The notes beneath the pieces are model-generated. The model had not been told where the DNA came from and did no database searches. It saw only the letters and a list, made by a program, of their open reading frames with translations. From an uncultured Oscillospiraceae bacterium (GTDB lineage: Bacteria; Bacillota; Clostridia; Oscillospirales; Acutalibacteraceae): a stretch of 33,759 nucleotides of DNA. Position 1 is the stretch's first letter, and every line of letters begins with the position of its first letter. The stretch is taken from NCBI GenBank assembly GCA_900547445.1, contig URGJ01000018.1:1-33759 (forward strand). The letters are read 5' to 3'. A program made the position numbers and the translations under genes. Below are positions 31,659-33,759 of this stretch, piece by piece.

Positions 31659-32582
31659 ATGAACGGTTTTTATCCGGAAGGTTGTTTAGGCAGTATCACG
31701 GAAAAAGGAAAATTATTTACTCCAACCGCGCTTACCGAAGCACAGGAAAGACAGACGGTGCTTGAAGCTACGGTTACAATGTGCGATTCGGCACATAATC
31801 TTATTGTTAACCTCGGCTGTGTTAAGGGAATTATTCCGCGCGAGGAAGGGGCCATCGGCATTTCAGACGGCTCAACACGGGACATCGCGCTTATTTCCCG
31901 TGTAGGCAAGCCTGTCTGCTTTGTTATAACCTCCCTTAATGCCGATGAGGACGGCAAGCTTTACGCACTGCTTTCCCGAAAAAAGGCGCAGGAGCTTTGC
32001 AAAAATTACATAATGACCGAACGAAAAATCGGGGATATAATAGACGCAAAGGTGACTCATCTCGAGTCATTCGGAGCGTTTTGCGATATAGGCTGCGGCA
32101 ACATCGCGCTTTTACCTATTGACGCTATTTCGGTTTCGCGTATTTCCCACCCGTCCGACCGCTTGCGTGTCGGGGACAGGATAAGGGTTATTATTAAAAG
32201 CATAGCCGCGGACGGCAAAATCACCTTATCCCACAAGGAGCTTTTAGGCACCTGGGAGGAAAACGCCGCCCTTTTCTCGGCAGGACAGACGGTGACGGGA
32301 GTTGTCAGAAGCGTGGAGGATTACGGCGTTTTTGTAGAGCTTACCCCTAATTTGGCAGGGCTTGCGGAACCGAGAGAGGATGTTTCTATCGGTCAAAAGG
32401 CGAGCGTTTATATAAAGAGCATAATACGCGAAAAAATGAAGATCAAATTAATTATTATTGACAGCTTTGACAGCTCCTATTCACCCGAGATAAAATATTT
32501 TTATACGGGCGATTCGCTCAAAGAATGGGATTACTCGCCCGAGGACTGCTGCAAACGCATTTCAACAAAATTCTGCGGATAA
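31659..32582 (+). CDS. RNA-binding protein with three S1 domains
   Basis: A cytosolic S1-repeat protein related to the C-terminal parts of ribosomal protein S1. The 307 residues hold three OB-fold repeats: about 35-107 (degenerate), 124-193 (IGDIIDAKVTHLESFGAFCDIGCGNIALLPI...) and 208-268 (GQTVTGVVRSVEDYGVFVEL). The tail (270-307) is acidic and aromatic with two Cys near the end. Such proteins are widespread in clostridia, where S1 is poorly conserved, and may act in translation initiation or mRNA handling; the exact role is unknown. ATG 31659 is chosen because AAAGGTGA (31643-31650) lies 8 bases upstream; the in-frame GTG at 31647 is inside that site. It is a single-gene unit between terminators. 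Confidence 0.85.
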   Translation: MNGFYPEGCLGSITEKGKLFTPTALTEAQERQTVLEATVTMCDSAHNLIVNLGCVKGIIPREEGAIGISDGSTRDIALISRVGKPVCFVITSLNADEDGKLYALLSRKKAQELCKNYIMTERKIGDIIDAKVTHLESFGAFCDIGCGNIALLPIDAISVSRISHPSDRLRVGDRIRVIIKSIAADGKITLSHKELLGTWEENAALFSAGQTVTGVVRSVEDYGVFVELTPNLAGLAEPREDVSIGQKASVYIKSIIREKMKIKLIIIDSFDSSYSPEIKYFYTGDSLKEWDYSPEDCCKRISTKFCG

Positions 32583-32590
32583 TCTCCTTA

Positions 32591-32627
32591 AAAAAACACC
32601 GAGAGTATTAAACTCAAGGTGTTTTTT
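32591..32627 (+). terminator. Intrinsic terminator after the S1-domain gene
   Basis: AAAAAACACC (32591-32600) pairs with GGTGTTTTTT (32618-32627), with an inner GAGT/ACTC pairing. It is symmetric and could act in both directions. Confidence 0.8.
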
Positions 32628-32662
32628 CGTACATTAATTCGCGGCAGACGAGCTTCTCCTAC

Positions 32663-32691
32663 TTGTTAATTTTACCGATTTATGCTATAAT
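32663..32691 (+). promoter_or_regulatory. Predicted promoter of the mrp-like gene
   Basis: TTGTTA (32663-32668), a 17-base spacer and an extended -10, TGCTATAAT (32683-32691). The -10 box is also the start of the outer arm of the hairpin element that follows. Confidence 0.7.
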
Positions 32692-32795
32692 GATTATAGA
32701 GCGAATAAAAAAAGTCACTTTTTTTATTCGCAAAAGCCGATAAAATCGGCTTATCGAAACGCCATTCGACGTTTCGATATTCTACAGTCATTATA
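32686..32795. repeat. 110-bp element of three tandem hairpins inside an outer inverted repeat
   Basis: Outer arms 32686-32700 and 32781-32795 are complementary at 13 of 15 positions. Inside are three adjoining perfect palindromes: 32701-32715 with 32717-32731 (15 bp, 1-base centre), 32734-32741 with 32745-32752 (8 bp, loop AAA) and 32753-32761 with 32770-32778 (9 bp, loop of 8). Almost every base is paired. It could be a MITE-like DNA element, or, since it follows a promoter, a structured leader of mrp. No coding frame is present. Confidence 0.8.
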
Positions 32796-32828
32796 ATGGT
32801 TTTAATTTGAAAACAAGGAGACTTAAAA

Positions 32829-33671
32829 ATGTCTGAAACAAAAAATAACGGTTGTTCCGGAAACTGCTCGTCCTGCGGCGAAAGCTGTTCCTCCCGCAAG
32901 GCCGAAAGCCTTATTGTGCCGACAGGCGAATACAACAGCATAAAGCACGTTATCGGCGTTGTAAGCGGCAAGGGCGGAGTCGGTAAATCGATGACGACCT
33001 CAATGCTCGCAGTATTGCTTAGAAGAAAGGGCTACAGCGTCGGTATTCTCGACGCGGATATTACAGGGCCGTCTATTCCTAAAACCTTTGGTGTTAATTC
33101 CAGAGCTTTGCAGAACGAAATCGGCATACTCCCGGCCGAAACGGGGACGGGTATAAAAATTATTTCGATCAATATGATGCTTGAAGAAAAGGATTCCCCA
33201 GTACTTTGGCGCGGCCCTGTGATTGCGGGTGCGGTAAAGCAGTTCTGGACCGATGTGGTTTGGGGAGACCTTGATTATCTGCTTATCGATTGTCCGCCCG
33301 GGACAGGCGACGTGCCGCTTACCGTTTTTCAAACAATCCCTCTTGACGGCGTTGTGATTGTGACCTCGCCCCAGGATTTGGTCTCTCTGATAGTTAAAAA
33401 AGCCTACAATATGGCGCGTATGATGAATATTCCCGTACTCGGAATTATTGAGAATATGAGCTATGTGCTTTGCCCCGACTGCGGAAAGAAAATTGAGCTT
33501 TTCGGCTCGGGCAGCGAGAGCGTAGCCGAGGAAATCGGCGTGCCGCTGCTCGGAAAAATGCCGATCAACCCCTCGCTTTCCGCAATGGTGGATAACGGCG
33601 AGTTTGAGCGCTTTAGCTGCGATTACCTCGAAAGCGCCGCAAATGATATTATCGAAAAATTTAAGGGCTGA
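32829..33671 (+). CDS. Mrp/NBP35-family iron-sulfur cluster carrier ATPase
   Basis: A cytosolic P-loop ATPase that carries [4Fe-4S] clusters to target proteins. The 280 residues have a deviant Walker A, GKGGVGKS (47-54), DADITGPSIPK, the Walker B region LLIDCPPGTGD, and the bridging CPDC (Cys215, Cys218), which holds the cluster between two subunits. The N-terminal tail has Cys9, Cys13, Cys16 and Cys20, an NBP35-like extra cluster site in place of the DUF59 domain of many bacterial Mrp proteins. AAGGAG lies about 10 bases before the ATG. Likely clients here include QueH and PyrK (inference only). Confidence 0.93.
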   Translation: MSETKNNGCSGNCSSCGESCSSRKAESLIVPTGEYNSIKHVIGVVSGKGGVGKSMTTSMLAVLLRRKGYSVGILDADITGPSIPKTFGVNSRALQNEIGILPAETGTGIKIISINMMLEEKDSPVLWRGPVIAGAVKQFWTDVVWGDLDYLLIDCPPGTGDVPLTVFQTIPLDGVVIVTSPQDLVSLIVKKAYNMARMMNIPVLGIIENMSYVLCPDCGKKIELFGSGSESVAEEIGVPLLGKMPINPSLSAMVDNGEFERFSCDYLESAANDIIEKFKG

Positions 33672-33687
33672 CAATGTCAGCCCTTAA
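33661..33687. other. Palindrome overlapping the mrp stop codon
   Basis: TTAAGGGCTGAC pairs perfectly with GTCAGCCCTTAA over 12 bp with loop AAT. It includes the stop codon TGA (33669-33671). No T-run follows on the plus strand, so it is a mRNA 3'-end hairpin or weak terminator. Confidence 0.6.
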
Positions 33688-33704
33688 TGCTATATATTAA
33701 ATTC

Positions 33705-33759
33705 AGGCTCTATAATAAATGTTGGGGTAACCAAGTAGAGCCTACGGAGAAAAATAAGA
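33705..33759 (+). mobile_element. Possible end of an ISL3-like insertion sequence
   Basis: The segment from GGCTCTATAATAAATG TTGGGG onward resembles the terminal repeats of ISL3-family elements (GGCTCT... followed by GTTGGGG), and the flank before it is AT-rich as that family prefers. It also contains an inverted repeat AGGCTCTA/TAGAGCCT (33705-33712, 33736-33743). No transposase is visible because the window ends 16 bases later. Identification is from memory of the terminal motif, so uncertain. Confidence 0.35.

Noticed and set aside
33000..33674. Long open frame of 224 codons on the minus strand within the mrp-like gene
   Set aside because: It is the antisense of a gene with clear Walker and CPDC motifs, and its composition is that of a shadow frame.

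Overview
This is a gene-dense chromosomal window from a Gram-positive anaerobe, most likely a clostridium of the Oscillospirales/Ruminococcaceae type. That placement is inferred from a PyrR-type attenuator, a class 1B PyrD/PyrK pair next to PyrI, a divergent type IIA topoisomerase pair, a MocR regulator beside an ECF transporter S component, QueH, and several TTG start codons with strong GGAGG ribosome sites. No prophage, plasmid or CRISPR is visible. The only hint of a mobile element is an IS-like end in the last ~55 bases.

Layout. 1-2338 (minus): pyrH-frr-uppS and the first codons of a cdsA-like gene, linking UMP phosphorylation, ribosome recycling and the lipid carrier pathway. 2548-5953 (plus): a small alarmone synthetase, lepA, and a membrane-anchored VanY-type DD-carboxypeptidase. 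6060-6308: convergent tRNA-Ala(GGC) and tRNA-Gly(CCC), each with its own promoter and terminator. 6455-8941 (minus): ackA and a galactokinase-like GHMP kinase. 9066-11174 (plus): tmcAL, which uses acetate to modify tRNA-Met, and a DUF4380-like protein. ackA and tmcAL diverge from promoters whose -10 boxes overlap. 11163-13358: a MocR/PdxR-like regulator divergent from an ECF S component, with direct repeats between them. 13513-17787: a divergent GyrB/ParE-like and GyrA/ParC-like pair. 17936-21517: valS, a 59-residue Gly/Ala-rich protein on the minus strand, and queH.

21520-31541 is a complete pyrimidine biosynthesis operon in the order pyrC-carA-carB-pyrK-pyrD-pyrF-pyrE-pyrB-pyrI. It is tightly packed with overlapping stops and starts, begins with a convincing PyrR attenuator and ends in an intrinsic terminator. 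It covers every step from bicarbonate and glutamine to UMP; pyrH at the left of the window then makes UDP. 31659-33671 holds a triple-S1-domain RNA-binding protein and an Mrp/NBP35-like Fe-S carrier ATPase.

The coding content is mostly housekeeping. The unusual material is between genes: three period-7 tandem repeat arrays that each start 0-3 bases after a stop codon, a 110-bp element of three hairpins inside an outer inverted repeat upstream of mrp, a structured segment between the topoisomerase genes and valS that looks like a small RNA on either strand, and the shared ackA/tmcAL promoter.
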